From: Ahniella sp.
GTDB lineage: Bacteria; Pseudomonadota; Gammaproteobacteria; Xanthomonadales; Ahniellaceae
NCBI GenBank assembly: GCA_016712105.1
Contig: JADJRU010000002.1
Span: 168,501-232,500 of the forward strand
DNA: 64,000 nucleotides
Reading direction: 5' to 3'
The notes beneath the pieces are model-generated. The model saw nothing but the letters and a program-made list of their open reading frames with translations, was not told the DNA's origin and made no database searches. The translations under genes and the position numbers were made by a program. The number at the start of each line of letters is the position of its first letter. Positions within the stretch are counted from its first letter, which is position 1. This document shows positions 52,394-62,711 of the stretch, one piece after another.

Positions 52394-54323
52394 GGATAGG
52401 GTGCCTCGGGTGCCGGTGCGGCAGGATCGGTGATGGGCAAAACGACTGCTTCGGTTGCTGCGTTGCCGTTGCCAGCACCGAGGTAGGCGTCGATGATCCG
52501 GCGTGCCACGGGGGCGGCAGCACGCGATCCACTGAGTCCGTGTTCGACCACGACCGCGACCGCAATTCGGGGGGCTTCCGCGGGCGCGTAGGCCACAAAC
52601 AGTGCCTGGTTGCGAAGGTGCTCCGGCAGGCTCTCGTCGTTGGATTGTTGCGTCTTGCTGGAACGCACGCGTTGCGCGGTGCCGCTTTTGCCGGCAATCA
52701 GGTAAGGCGCTCCGGTTCCGTGCGCGCGTGCCGTGCCGGTGGGACTGTGCATGACTGCGACCATGCCGTCGCGCACCGCCAGCCAGTTGTTGACGTCGCG
52801 GACCGGCACACTGGTCAACTCGATGGGTGGAATCGGTTTGGGCTCGGCAGTGAAGTCGCGCTGCAAGGACCGCAGCAGGTGTGGCTGGAACCGTTTGCCT
52901 TGTACCGACAATGCCGCCAATGCGTGCGCCAACTGCAGCGGAGTGGTCACCCAATAACCTTGTCCAATGCCGGAAATCACGGTTTCGCCGGGATACCAGG
53001 TCTTGCCGATCTTCTGCTGTTTCCATTCGCGGCTCGGCAAGACGCCCTGGGCTTCGCCGAGCAGGTCGATGCCGGTGGGTTGACCGAATCCGAATTGACC
53101 GGTGTAGGCAGACAGTCGGTCGATGCCGAGATCCACTGCCAGTTGGTAGAAGTAGGTATTGACCGATTGCGACAGCGCTTCGTTCAGATTGACCCAGCCG
53201 TGTCCGCCACGAAGCCAATCGCGATAAGCCTGACGTTGCCCCGGCAAATAAAACTCGCCGGTGGAGCGGATGCCGTCTTGCGGTGTGCGCAGGCCCAGTT
53301 CCAGACCGGCGAGCCCGATGAATGGCTTGATGGTGGAGCCTGGTTCATAACCGCCCAGCACGGCGCGATTGAACAAGGGACGATACGGATTGCTGGTCAG
53401 CGCTGCATAGTTCTTGCGCGAGATGCCGTCCACGAAGAGATTGGCGTCGAATGACGGCAGGCTGACCATCGCCAGGATCTCGCCGTTTTGTGGATCGATC
53501 GCCACCGCTGCACCGGGCCGCTTCTCGAACGCTGCAATCGCGGCCACCTGAAGCCGAGAGTCGATGCTCAGCCACAGATTGGCGCCCGGTTTCGGCGCCA
53601 CGTGCCCGAGGACCCGCAGCGCCCTGCCTTCGGCGTTCGACTCGACTTGTTCGTAGCCCACTTCACCGAGCAGCATGTCTTCGTAGTGACGTTCGATACC
53701 GGTCTTGCCGATGTGTGTGGTGGCGCTGTAGCGGGATTCACTGAGGCGCTCTCGGTCTTCGGTGCCGATGCGACCGACATAACCCACCGTATGCGCCAAG
53801 GGCTCACCCAGCGGGTAGAAGCGCGTCTGGTACGGCACAACCGCGACACCCTTGAAGCGATGACGATTCACCGACAATCGAGCGACTTCCGCTTCGGTCA
53901 AATGGAATCGCAATGGAATGCTCTGGAACCGGCGCATGGCCTTGCGCAGTTCGGTGAACGACTCGATGTCTTCGCTGTCGAGGCGGATGATCTCCGACAA
54001 ACCTTCGAGTGTGGCCTGCAAGTCACCGACCTGCTCCGGAATGACTTCGAGCCGGAATTGCGGCACGTTTTCGGCCAGCAGTACGCCATGGCGGTCGTAG
54101 ATCAGACCTCGGCTGGGTGCCAAGGGACGGAGCTTGATGCGGTTCTGCTCGGACCTGGCGGTGTGTTCGTCGTGCTGGATCAATTGCAACCAGGCATAAC
54201 GGCCGATCAGTACCAGCAGGCAGAGCGCGATGATGGCCAGCCCTCGGCCGCGCGCACACGAAAAATCTGCGTCTCCTGCGCAAGATCCTTGACGGATCGG
54301 TGGCGGGGGCGGAACAGCCTCAT
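52390..54323 (-). CDS. mrdA: Penicillin-binding protein 2, frameshift near the N-terminus
   Basis: PBP2 is the transpeptidase of the elongasome. The ATG at 54323 overlaps mreD and starts 'RLFRPRHRSVKDLAQETQIF', but the frame breaks near 54237-54245; the next frame supplies the transmembrane helix ('LAIIALCLLVLIGRYAWLQL') and the rest of the protein. The pedestal and transpeptidase domains follow, with the active-site SxxK in 'PGSTIKPFIGL', SxN in 'LSQSVNTYF' and KSG/T in 'IAGKSGTAQRV'. Restoring one base gives 644 aa, the expected size; without it the first ATG in frame is at 54189 and the membrane anchor is lost. A missed base is more likely than a real defect. Confidence 0.92.
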
Positions 54324-54811
54324 GAGGCCTTGCTGCGACGCCGTTGCGTCAGATCACTGACCAGCAGGAAGAACCAGGGCCAGAGCAGGGCACCCACGAA
54401 CGGGGCGAGCCAATACCGCCAGTCGATCGCGAATTCGCCGGTGAACGTCCGCAACATCCACGTGACGATCCGGTCGTTCAGCAACAGGGCGAACACCGCC
54501 GCTGTCTGTTGCCACATCGGAAAGAAGCGGATCCGCGAGCGGAACCGCAGCATGATGAAGGCCACCACGACCAGTCGGAAAGCGTGCTCTCCGAACACGA
54601 CGCCCGACATCAGGTCACTGATCAGGCCAAGCAGGAATGCAGTGCCCAGCCCGAATTCGTCTGGCCATTCGAGGCAGGCATAGACCACCACCAGGGCCAT
54701 CCAGAACGGACGCAGGGCGCGCAGCACTTCGGGGACCGGCGCCAGGGTCAGCAGGATCGCAGCCAGAACCAGCAGCACCAGCGCCCAACCGGAAACGCGC
54801 GACTTGCTCAT
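54320..54811 (-). CDS. mreD: Rod shape-determining protein MreD
   Basis: A 163-aa inner-membrane protein with hydrophobic helices 'VSGWALVLLVLAAILLTLAP', 'PFWMALVVVYACLEWPDEFG' (the family WP-D-FG element), 'GTAFLLGLISDLMSGVVFGE' and a C-terminal 'APFVGALLWPWFFLLVSDLT'. MreD supports the MreB-MreC elongation complex. It overlaps mreC and mrdA by 4 bp each. Confidence 0.93.
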   Translation of the reverse strand: MSKSRVSGWALVLLVLAAILLTLAPVPEVLRALRPFWMALVVVYACLEWPDEFGLGTAFLLGLISDLMSGVVFGEHAFRLVVVAFIMLRFRSRIRFFPMWQQTAAVFALLLNDRIVTWMLRTFTGEFAIDWRYWLAPFVGALLWPWFFLLVSDLTQRRRSKAS

Positions 54812-55737
54812 GGTGATTGCGCCGGTGGAAATGCAAGACCCTGCGGTGGGCCGACAAAATCGGGAGCCGATTCAACGCTGTCGGCGGAAATGGCGCTCAG
54901 TTCTTCTTCCAGCACCAGCAACTGTTTGACTTGTTCGATGCCGGCCACTGGTTTGGCTTCGGCAACCGCAAAGGTGGCCGAGCGGTCGCCTTTGACATCG
55001 GTGATCACGGCGACCGGCAAACCAGCCGGAAAGCGGCCGCCCAGACCCGAGCTGAGCAAGCGGTCTCCGGGTTGCAGATTCGCACTGAACGGCACATGCG
55101 ACAGCAGCAGTCGATCGGCGGCGCCGGTGCCATAAGCAATCGAGCGCAGCCCGGTGCGTTCGACGCGGACTGGCACGGCATGGCCTGGGTCTGTCAGCAG
55201 GATCACCGTGGCGCTGTGTTCGCTGGCGTCGACGATCTGACCAATCAGCCCGCGGCCATCGAGCACGGCCTGGCCGGCGCTGATGCCGGCATTGGTGCCG
55301 CGGTTGACCACCAATCGTTGCCGGAACGGGTCGAGGTCGATGTCGATGATTTCAACCAGCTGTGCCTTCAGTCCCAGGCGCTGCCGCGCATCCAGCAGGG
55401 TCCGCAGACTCTCGTTTTCGGAGACCAGCGTATCGAAGCGGGCGACCTTGGCTTCACTCAGTAGGATCTGTTCGCGCAGCGACCGGTTTTCGTTCAGGAG
55501 GGTCGCCCGGTCCTCGGCGTAGTCGACGGTTGCCTGGCCCAGCCGCTTCGGGGCACTGGCGAGCCAGTACACCGGGCGCGTGAGTTCGGCGCCATAGTGG
55601 CGCGCCGTGCCGAGTAATCCAAAACGCGCGTCACTGGCCATCAATGCCGCGGCAATGGCCAGGAACACCACCAGACGCAGCGTGCCGGTACCGTGGCCGG
55701 AGAACAGTTGGGTCTGGTCGGCCGATTGCACCGGCAT
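54808..55737 (-). CDS. mreC: Rod shape-determining protein MreC
   Basis: A 309-aa bitopic protein: N-terminal membrane helix 'LRLVVFLAIAAALMASDARF', a coiled-coil region ('ENRSLREQILLSEAKVARF', 'LVSENESLRTLLDARQRL') and a periplasmic beta-barrel domain with 'VVNRGTNAGISAGQAVLDG', 'GLIGQIVDASEHSATVILLT' and 'LLSSGLGGRFPAGLPVAVIT'. MreC scaffolds PBP2 and RodA. It lies between mreB (14-bp gap) and mreD. Confidence 0.95.
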   Translation of the reverse strand: MPVQSADQTQLFSGHGTGTLRLVVFLAIAAALMASDARFGLLGTARHYGAELTRPVYWLASAPKRLGQATVDYAEDRATLLNENRSLREQILLSEAKVARFDTLVSENESLRTLLDARQRLGLKAQLVEIIDIDLDPFRQRLVVNRGTNAGISAGQAVLDGRGLIGQIVDASEHSATVILLTDPGHAVPVRVERTGLRSIAYGTGAADRLLLSHVPFSANLQPGDRLLSSGLGGRFPAGLPVAVITDVKGDRSATFAVAEAKPVAGIEQVKQLLVLEEELSAISADSVESAPDFVGPPQGLAFPPAQSP

Positions 55738-55751
55738 TCGGGCGTGCCTTC

Positions 55752-56795
<1,044 letters not shown>

Positions 56796-56916
56796 GACGC
56801 GAATCCTGGATTCGGTTCGAATTGAAGAATAAGACTTGGGACTTTACCGTTCCGTTATTTGCCGGACAAGCGTAATTGCCAGCACAATTCAGACTTTTGA
56901 CGGGCAGGGCACGCAG

Positions 56917-57198
56917 ATGGAGCGATCAACGATCCACAAACTTGCAGACTTGGCCAGGCTGGAGCTGAGCCCTGAGCTCGAAAACCGGCTGGCCGACGAT
57001 CTCGAAAAGCTCCTCGGCCTGGTCTCCGAACTGCAGCAGGTCGACGTGTCCGGGGTGTTGCCGATGGCGCACCCGCAGGCGGAACGGGCAACGCTGCGCA
57101 GCGATATCGTGACTGAAACAGATCGTGTCGATGCACTCGAGCGTTTGGCGCCTGATATGTCGCAAGGTTTGTTCCGGGTACCGAAGGTGATCGAATGA
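56917..57198 (+). CDS. gatC: Asp-tRNA(Asn)/Glu-tRNA(Gln) amidotransferase subunit C
   Basis: GatC is the small subunit that holds GatA and GatB together in the amidotransferase correcting mischarged tRNAs. The 93-aa protein has 'STIHKLADLARLELSPELE', 'LEKLLGLVSELQQVDVSGV' and 'FRVPKVIE' at the end, matching the family. The ATG at 56917 is the family start. It overlaps gatA (ATGA). Confidence 0.95.
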   Translation: MERSTIHKLADLARLELSPELENRLADDLEKLLGLVSELQQVDVSGVLPMAHPQAERATLRSDIVTETDRVDALERLAPDMSQGLFRVPKVIE

Positions 57199-58619
57199 GT
57201 GCGCTCGACTCGATAGCCGAAGCCCGCGAGTTTGTGTCCCGGTTCGGACCTCAGGCACTTGCCGACGAGGCTCTGGCCCGCGCAGCGGCGGTGCAGCCGG
57301 TGCTGAACGCCCTGATCACGACCTTGCCGGATGATCCGGTGGTGTTGGATGCCGCAGGTCCGATCGCCGGAATTCCCTTTGTACACAAGGACTTGTTCTG
57401 TACCCAGGGTGCCCGTACCACCGCCGGATCGGCCATGCTTTCAGGGTTTGTACCGCCTTATGATGCGACCGTGACGGCACGACTGCGCCAAGCCGGTGCC
57501 CGATGTATCGGCAAAGCGAACATGGATGAGTTCGCGATGGGTTCGTCGAACGAAAACAGTGCGTTTGGCCCGGTGCGCAACCCTTGGGACCTGTCCCGTG
57601 TGCCCGGCGGCTCTTCCGGAGGCTCGGCCGCAGCCGTTGCGGCGGGGCTGGTGCCGTTTGCCACCGGTTCCGATACGGGTGGTTCCGTTCGTCAGCCGGC
57701 TGCGTTCTGTGGCATCACCGGCTTCAAGCCCAGTTACGGGCGTGTTTCCCGTCACGGCATGATCGCTTACGCGTCCAGCCTGGATCAGGCCGGTGTGCTG
57801 GCGCGGTCGATCGAGGACTGTGCGACGGTGCTGTCGGTGCTTGCGGGCGCCGATCCGCTGGATGCCACGTCGGTTGACGTGCCGGTTGATGCCTACCAGG
57901 CGGCACTGGGCGCCGGCGTGGTCGGCATGCGCATCGGTGTCGTAGGCAGCATGTTTGGTGCGGGGGTCCGCCCGGAAGTTGCGGCCACGGTGCGTTCTGC
58001 CTTGGCGGAACTCGAGCGGGCCGGCGCGATTCTGGTGGATATTGACCTGGCGACGCTGGCCCATGCCATTCCGGCGTATTACGTGATTGCTCCGGCCGAG
58101 GCGTCCAGCAACCTGTCGCGATACGACGGTGTGCGCTACGGGCATCGTGCCGGCGACGTTCGCGACCTCAAGTCGCTTTATCGCAAGTCGCGCAGCGAAG
58201 GCTTCGGCATTGAGGTGAAGCGCCGCATCCTGGGTGGGACATACGTGCTGTCTTCCGGTTATTACGATGCCTACTACCTGCGCGCGCAGCAGGTCCGACG
58301 TCTGATTGCCGAGGATTTTGCGCGTGCATTCGCCGGTGTCGACGTGCTGGCCGGCCCGACCACGCCGGACGTGGCATTCCGGCTGGGTGAAAAAACGGAG
58401 GATCCGCTGGCCATGTATGCCGCTGATATCAACACGGTTGCCGTGAATCTGGCCGGTCTCCCGGCCGTGTCGCTTCCCGCCGGTCTGGTCGAGGGTTTGC
58501 CGGTTGGCCTTCAGCTGATCGCCCCGGCCTTCGGTGAGTCGCGCCTGTTTGCGGCGGGCCAGGCCTTGCAGCAGCGAACCGCTTTCCATCAGGCGCGTGC
58601 GCCCGAGGTGCAGTCATGA
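57195..58619 (+). CDS. gatA: Asp-tRNA(Asn)/Glu-tRNA(Gln) amidotransferase subunit A
   Basis: GatA is the amidase that releases ammonia from glutamine. The Ser-cisSer-Lys triad is visible: Lys in 'GIPFVHKDLFCTQGARTT', 'PGGSSGGSAAAVAAGLVPFA' and Ser in 'TGSDTGGSVRQPAAFCGIT'. 'CIGKANMDEFAMGSSNENSA' and 'GFKPSYGRVSRHGMIAYASS' are further family signatures. The 474-aa length is typical. It overlaps both gatC and gatB by 4 bp. Confidence 0.97.
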   Translation: MSALDSIAEAREFVSRFGPQALADEALARAAAVQPVLNALITTLPDDPVVLDAAGPIAGIPFVHKDLFCTQGARTTAGSAMLSGFVPPYDATVTARLRQAGARCIGKANMDEFAMGSSNENSAFGPVRNPWDLSRVPGGSSGGSAAAVAAGLVPFATGSDTGGSVRQPAAFCGITGFKPSYGRVSRHGMIAYASSLDQAGVLARSIEDCATVLSVLAGADPLDATSVDVPVDAYQAALGAGVVGMRIGVVGSMFGAGVRPEVAATVRSALAELERAGAILVDIDLATLAHAIPAYYVIAPAEASSNLSRYDGVRYGHRAGDVRDLKSLYRKSRSEGFGIEVKRRILGGTYVLSSGYYDAYYLRAQQVRRLIAEDFARAFAGVDVLAGPTTPDVAFRLGEKTEDPLAMYAADINTVAVNLAGLPAVSLPAGLVEGLPVGLQLIAPAFGESRLFAAGQALQQRTAFHQARAPEVQS

Positions 58620-60076
58620 GCTGGCAATGTGTGATCGGGCTGGAAATCCACGTTCAGCTGGCGACACGAAGCAAGTTGTTCTCCGGTGCCGCCACCGCCT
58701 ATGGTGCCGATCCCAATACGCAGACCAGTTGGGTCGACGCGGCCTTGCCGGGGACCTTGCCGGTGCCCAATGCCGAAGCTGTGCGCCTGGCTGCGCTGTT
58801 CGGGCTCGCGATCGATGCGGAAATTGCCCATCGTTCGGTGTTTGCGCGCAAGAATTATTTCTATCCCGACTCGCCGAAGGGCTACCAGATTTCGCAGTAC
58901 GAAACGCCCATTGTCGGGCGGGGCGTGCTGCCGGTCCGGCTGGATGACGGTCGAGAGATCGAGGTTGAGATTGTTCGGGCCCATCTGGAGGAAGACGCCG
59001 GCAAGTCCTTGCACGATGTTTTCCATGGCGCCACCGGCATCGACCTCAATCGCGCCGGGACACCGCTGATCGAAGTGGTTTCCGCGCCTTGCCTGTATTC
59101 GGCGGAAGAGGCAGTGGCGTATCTGCGGACCGTGCACCAGTTGGTGCGCTGGCTTGGGGTGTCCGACGGCAACATGGCTGAAGGCTCCTTCCGCTGTGAT
59201 GCGAATGTCTCGGTTCGGCCAGGTCCGGATGCGCCGCTGGGCACCCGTTGCGAAATCAAGAACGTCAATTCTTTCCGCTTCGTCGAGAAGGCGATCGAGT
59301 TCGAGATCGAACGGCAGATCCGTGCGCTGGAAAACGGTGAAACGATCGTCCAGGAAACGCGCCTGTATGACGCCGCCCAGAACCGCACGCGACCCATGCG
59401 CAGCAAGGAGGACGCCGAGGACTACCGTTACTTCCCGGATCCGGACCTGCCGCCGATCGTGATCGACGAGGCTTTTCTGGACGGGCTGCGGGCGTCGATG
59501 CCGGAATTGCCGCGGGCACGTGCCACGCGCTACCAGCAGGTCCTGCAGTTGTCGCCCTACGACGCTTTCAAACTGACCGAGAGCCGCGCCTTGTCGGAGT
59601 ATTTCGAGCAGGCCCTGTCGGCGCTGGCCACAGGACAGCCGTCGACACGGCACCCCGCGCTCGCCAAGATGGCCGCCAACTGGATCAACGGCGAGCTGGC
59701 CAGTGCGCTGAACGACGAAGATCGGCCGATCGAGCAGAGCCGGGTGGCGCCCGGTGCGCTGGCGGGCCTGATCCGCCGAATCGACGACAACACCATCAGC
59801 GGCAAGATTGCCAAGGACGTCTTCCAGGGGATGTGGGCGGGCGAGGGCGGTGCGGATGCGGTGATCGAGGCGCGTGGCTTGCGGCAGGTCACGGACACCG
59901 GAGCGATCGACGCCATGATTGGCGATTTGCTCGCGCAGTTTCCGGAGCAGGTAACCAAGTTCCGGGCCGGCGACGAGAAAATCTTCCAGTTCCTGGTCGG
60001 GCAGGCCATGAAGGCCACCCGCGGCAAGGCCAATCCGGCCATCGTCAACGAGCGGCTGCGGGCGATGTTGGGGTAA
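58616..60076 (+). CDS. gatB: Asp-tRNA(Asn)/Glu-tRNA(Gln) amidotransferase subunit B
   Basis: GatB activates the mischarged aminoacyl-tRNA with ATP and transfers ammonia. The 486-aa protein starts 'WQCVIGLEIHVQLATRSKLF', with 'KNYFYPDSPKGYQISQYETP', 'HLEEDAGKSLHDVF', 'SDGNMAEGSFRCDANVSVRP' and 'EDAEDYRYFPDPDLPPIVI', and the C-terminal YqeY-like tail ('RGKANPAIVNERLRAML'). It completes the gatCAB operon. Whether it serves Asn, Gln or both depends on tRNA synthetases outside the window. Confidence 0.97.
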   Translation: MSWQCVIGLEIHVQLATRSKLFSGAATAYGADPNTQTSWVDAALPGTLPVPNAEAVRLAALFGLAIDAEIAHRSVFARKNYFYPDSPKGYQISQYETPIVGRGVLPVRLDDGREIEVEIVRAHLEEDAGKSLHDVFHGATGIDLNRAGTPLIEVVSAPCLYSAEEAVAYLRTVHQLVRWLGVSDGNMAEGSFRCDANVSVRPGPDAPLGTRCEIKNVNSFRFVEKAIEFEIERQIRALENGETIVQETRLYDAAQNRTRPMRSKEDAEDYRYFPDPDLPPIVIDEAFLDGLRASMPELPRARATRYQQVLQLSPYDAFKLTESRALSEYFEQALSALATGQPSTRHPALAKMAANWINGELASALNDEDRPIEQSRVAPGALAGLIRRIDDNTISGKIAKDVFQGMWAGEGGADAVIEARGLRQVTDTGAIDAMIGDLLAQFPEQVTKFRAGDEKIFQFLVGQAMKATRGKANPAIVNERLRAMLG

Positions 60077-60240
60077 CGGCCGTGGATGTGCTGGCGGATC
60101 AAGCACTTGCGTGATTGATTTCGCGCTCGGCGATTCCAGCTGGCGGCGAGGCCCGACCAATACCGGTGACCTGATGTTGGGGTATGATCGCGACGCCCCG
60201 CCGATCAGGCGACCCAAGAACAATCAATGGAGTTGAGCCC

Positions 60241-61527
60241 ATGAAAACCAAACTTGCCCTGGCGATCGGCCTTTCGCTGGCCGTCCTGGCCCCCAACGCC
60301 TTCGCCATCACCGATGAAGAAGGCAGCGCGGCGCTGCAGTTCAACCTGTCGCCTCCGGGCGCACGCAGCCTCGCCATGGGTGGCGCTTTCATTGGCCTCG
60401 CCGATGACGCCACAGCGGCTGCATCGAACCCGGCCGGCCTGCTGCAGCTTGCAGCACCGGAAGTATCGGTCGAATTCCGTTCCAGCTACTACGACACGCC
60501 TTATGTCGACGGTGGTTCCTACAGCACCAGCCCGTTTTCGACGGCCGGCCTGAATGTCAGTCGCGACGCCGAGCGCGTGGGTGGCGTGTCGTTCCTGTCG
60601 TTTGTGTATCCGAAGGAAAACTGGGCGCTGGCGTTTTATCGCCAGGAAGCGCTGAACTTCAAGACATCGTTCGCGAGCGCTGGTGCCGATGACGCCTCCT
60701 CGGGTGGTTTCATCTTCCCGTTCGCGGCCGCTGCCGAGCTCACCGACGTGGTCTACGGCATTTCCGCCGCGTTCAAGGTGAATGACTACATCTCGGCCGG
60801 TGTGTCGTTGAACACGCATGACTTCGAAATCGACTCCGCCACGCTGCGTACGTTCACGCAGAGCGGTTCGACGGTGAACCTGTTGACCGTTCAGCAAGGC
60901 GATGACAGCGCCATCGGCGGCTACTTCGGCCTGATGGTGAAACCGAACGACCAATGGCAGTTCGGCATGACCTACCGTTCGGCGCCGGAGTTCAAGTACC
61001 AGGCTGCGGCATTCCGCAACAACAACCAGTTTCTGCTGAAAGACACCAAGTTCGACTCGCCGGATGCATGGGGCGTAGGTGCCGTGTGGCGTCCGACCGA
61101 ATCGCTGAGTGTCGCGCTCGACGTGGTGCAGGTGAACTACTCCGAGTTGACCGACAACATCGTCTCGAACTTCCAGAACAACGACGCAGCGCCGATCGTG
61201 CTGGAAGGCATTGCTCCGCTGCAGATCGACGACGGCGTCGAAGTCCATCTCGGTGGCGAATACGTGTTCACGAACTTCCAGAACCCGTTCTCGCTGCGCG
61301 CCGGCGTGTGGCACGATCCCGAACATTCGATCGGCTTCGAGGGCGATCCGGTCATCCGTGACGTCACCGATGCAGTGGCCAACGCGGTGCTGTTCTCCCA
61401 GGGTGACGACGAACTGCACTACTCGTTCGGCTTCGGCTGGGCGTTCGACAAGTTCCAGGTGGACGCCGGTGCCGATTTCTCGGACAACGTCGATACCTGG
61501 TCCGTTTCAGGTGTATGGCGCTTCTGA
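60241..61527 (+). CDS. FadL/OmpP1-type outer membrane transport protein
   Basis: A 428-aa outer-membrane barrel protein with signal peptide (KTKLALAIGLSLAVLAPNAF). It has the family 'GARSLAMGGAFIGLADDATA' and 'AASNPAGLLQL' motifs of the FadL N-terminal hatch, beta-strand pairs throughout, and the C-terminal 'NVDTWSVSGVWRF' with a terminal Phe for BAM recognition. The family moves hydrophobic compounds; the ligand is not predictable. The ATG at 60241 is chosen by the signal peptide. A terminator follows. Confidence 0.85.
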   Translation: MKTKLALAIGLSLAVLAPNAFAITDEEGSAALQFNLSPPGARSLAMGGAFIGLADDATAAASNPAGLLQLAAPEVSVEFRSSYYDTPYVDGGSYSTSPFSTAGLNVSRDAERVGGVSFLSFVYPKENWALAFYRQEALNFKTSFASAGADDASSGGFIFPFAAAAELTDVVYGISAAFKVNDYISAGVSLNTHDFEIDSATLRTFTQSGSTVNLLTVQQGDDSAIGGYFGLMVKPNDQWQFGMTYRSAPEFKYQAAAFRNNNQFLLKDTKFDSPDAWGVGAVWRPTESLSVALDVVQVNYSELTDNIVSNFQNNDAAPIVLEGIAPLQIDDGVEVHLGGEYVFTNFQNPFSLRAGVWHDPEHSIGFEGDPVIRDVTDAVANAVLFSQGDDELHYSFGFGWAFDKFQVDAGADFSDNVDTWSVSGVWRF

Positions 61528-61548
61528 GGCGCCAGGATACAGATCGAA

Positions 61549-61577
61549 AGAACCCCGCCGCTCGGCGGGGTTCTGTT
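61549..61577 (+). terminator. Terminator of the FadL-like gene
   Basis: agaaccccgccg and cggcggggttct form a perfect 12-bp stem with a two-base loop, followed by gtt, 21 bp after the stop. Confidence 0.75.
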
Positions 61578-61648
61578 ATACGCAGGCTTGAAGATAGCCG
61601 GGCAGTGCCTGTCGAAGACCATCCGGGTCATCGTTGCGGAGTATGGAC

Positions 61649-62497
61649 ATGAATGACCGTCGCCAACGCAAGTCCTCATCCCGACGCCCTCGCGTCTCGG
61701 CCAAAGCGGCTGCAACGCTCGATTGGGCGGGCGAGGAGTCAACTGGGCAATTCGATCCGCCGTCGCTCAAACATTTCTTGATGGAAGCCCGGGCGCCGGC
61801 CGAGTTGTTCGGTGGTTTGGCCAGTTTTTTTGTGGATCATTGGTTCCCGCGGGGTGATGGTCACCCCATCGTCGTGTTTCCGGGGATGGGCGCGAGTGAT
61901 CGCAGCACCCTGTTGTTGCGCCGGTTCCTGCGTAAACTCGGTTATCGCGTCTACGGTTGGGAGCAAGGCTTGAATCTTGGCCCGCGCCACGGTGTGTTGT
62001 CGCGTTGCCGCGACCGCGTGCATGAAATCAATGAGCGGTACGACCGCAAGGTGACGCTGATCGGTTGGAGCCTCGGGGGTATCTATGCCCGTGAAATGGC
62101 AAAACTCGAGCCGGACCGAGTGCGTCAGGTGGTCACGTTGGCGTCGCCGTTCGCCGGAAGCCCGCACGCCACGAACGCCTATCCGCTGTTTCGGCTGCTG
62201 ACCGGGCACCATGTGCACCACGAGCCGGGCCTCCTGGACCGCATCCGCGAAGCGCCGCCGGTGCCATCGACCTCGATTTTCAGCCGCACCGACGGCATCG
62301 TCAGTTGGGTGTGCAGTGTCCAGAATCCAGCGCCGCAGTCGGAGAACATCCAACTGGCGGCGAGCCATTTCGGTATTGGATTCAATCCCTTGGCGCTGTT
62401 TGCGATCGCAGATCGCCTGGCGCAGCACGAGGGGGCTTGGCAGCCGTTCGAGATTCGAGGTCTCCGAAAGCTGCTGTTTTCCGCTTTCGGGGCGTAA
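61649..62497 (+). CDS. Alpha/beta hydrolase (lipase/esterase-like)
   Basis: A 282-aa alpha/beta hydrolase-fold protein. The fold start is 'HPIVVFPGMGASDRSTLLLR', the nucleophile elbow 'KVTLIGWSLGGIYAREMAKL' (Ser in GWSLGG), a probable Asp in 'STSIFSRTDGIVSW' and a His in 'QLAASHFGIGFNPLALFAIA'. No signal peptide; the N-terminus is basic ('NDRRQRKSSSRRPRVS'). I prefer the ATG at 61649 because GGAG lies 7 bases before it. Resembles esterases and PHA-related hydrolases; substrate unknown. Confidence 0.82.
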   Translation: MNDRRQRKSSSRRPRVSAKAAATLDWAGEESTGQFDPPSLKHFLMEARAPAELFGGLASFFVDHWFPRGDGHPIVVFPGMGASDRSTLLLRRFLRKLGYRVYGWEQGLNLGPRHGVLSRCRDRVHEINERYDRKVTLIGWSLGGIYAREMAKLEPDRVRQVVTLASPFAGSPHATNAYPLFRLLTGHHVHHEPGLLDRIREAPPVPSTSIFSRTDGIVSWVCSVQNPAPQSENIQLAASHFGIGFNPLALFAIADRLAQHEGAWQPFEIRGLRKLLFSAFGA

Positions 62498-62655
62498 CCG
62501 GCGTAGCGACAGTCTGTTCAACGACCTGGTGGATGCCCTGTTCTGTGCGGTGCCCAACTGTGTACGGTGTGAAACGTATGTAAATTGGCCGAACCAACCC
62601 TGAAAGTGCGTGACTCAGAGGGTGCCGATATCCCCTGCGAGTGCAGTCCTGCCCC

Positions 62656-62661
62656 TATAAT
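62656..62661 (+). promoter_or_regulatory. Probable -10 box of the OmpA-like gene
   Basis: TATAAT lies 51 bp upstream of the OmpA-like start in the 214-bp gap after the hydrolase gene; no good -35 is seen at 17 bp. The remaining gap holds no gene. Confidence 0.5.
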
Positions 62662-62711
62662 CGCGGGGCTACGCGAAAACAGCGTAATGATTCCAATAAG
62701 GAGAACCCCCC

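Noticed and set aside
51278..53218. 646-aa frame extending rodA upstream
   Set aside because: The extension is out of frame with mrdA, which fills it; RodA similarity starts at the ATG at 52393.
58589..60223. 544-aa minus-strand frame opposite gatB
   Set aside because: Shadow of gatB; no motifs of its own.
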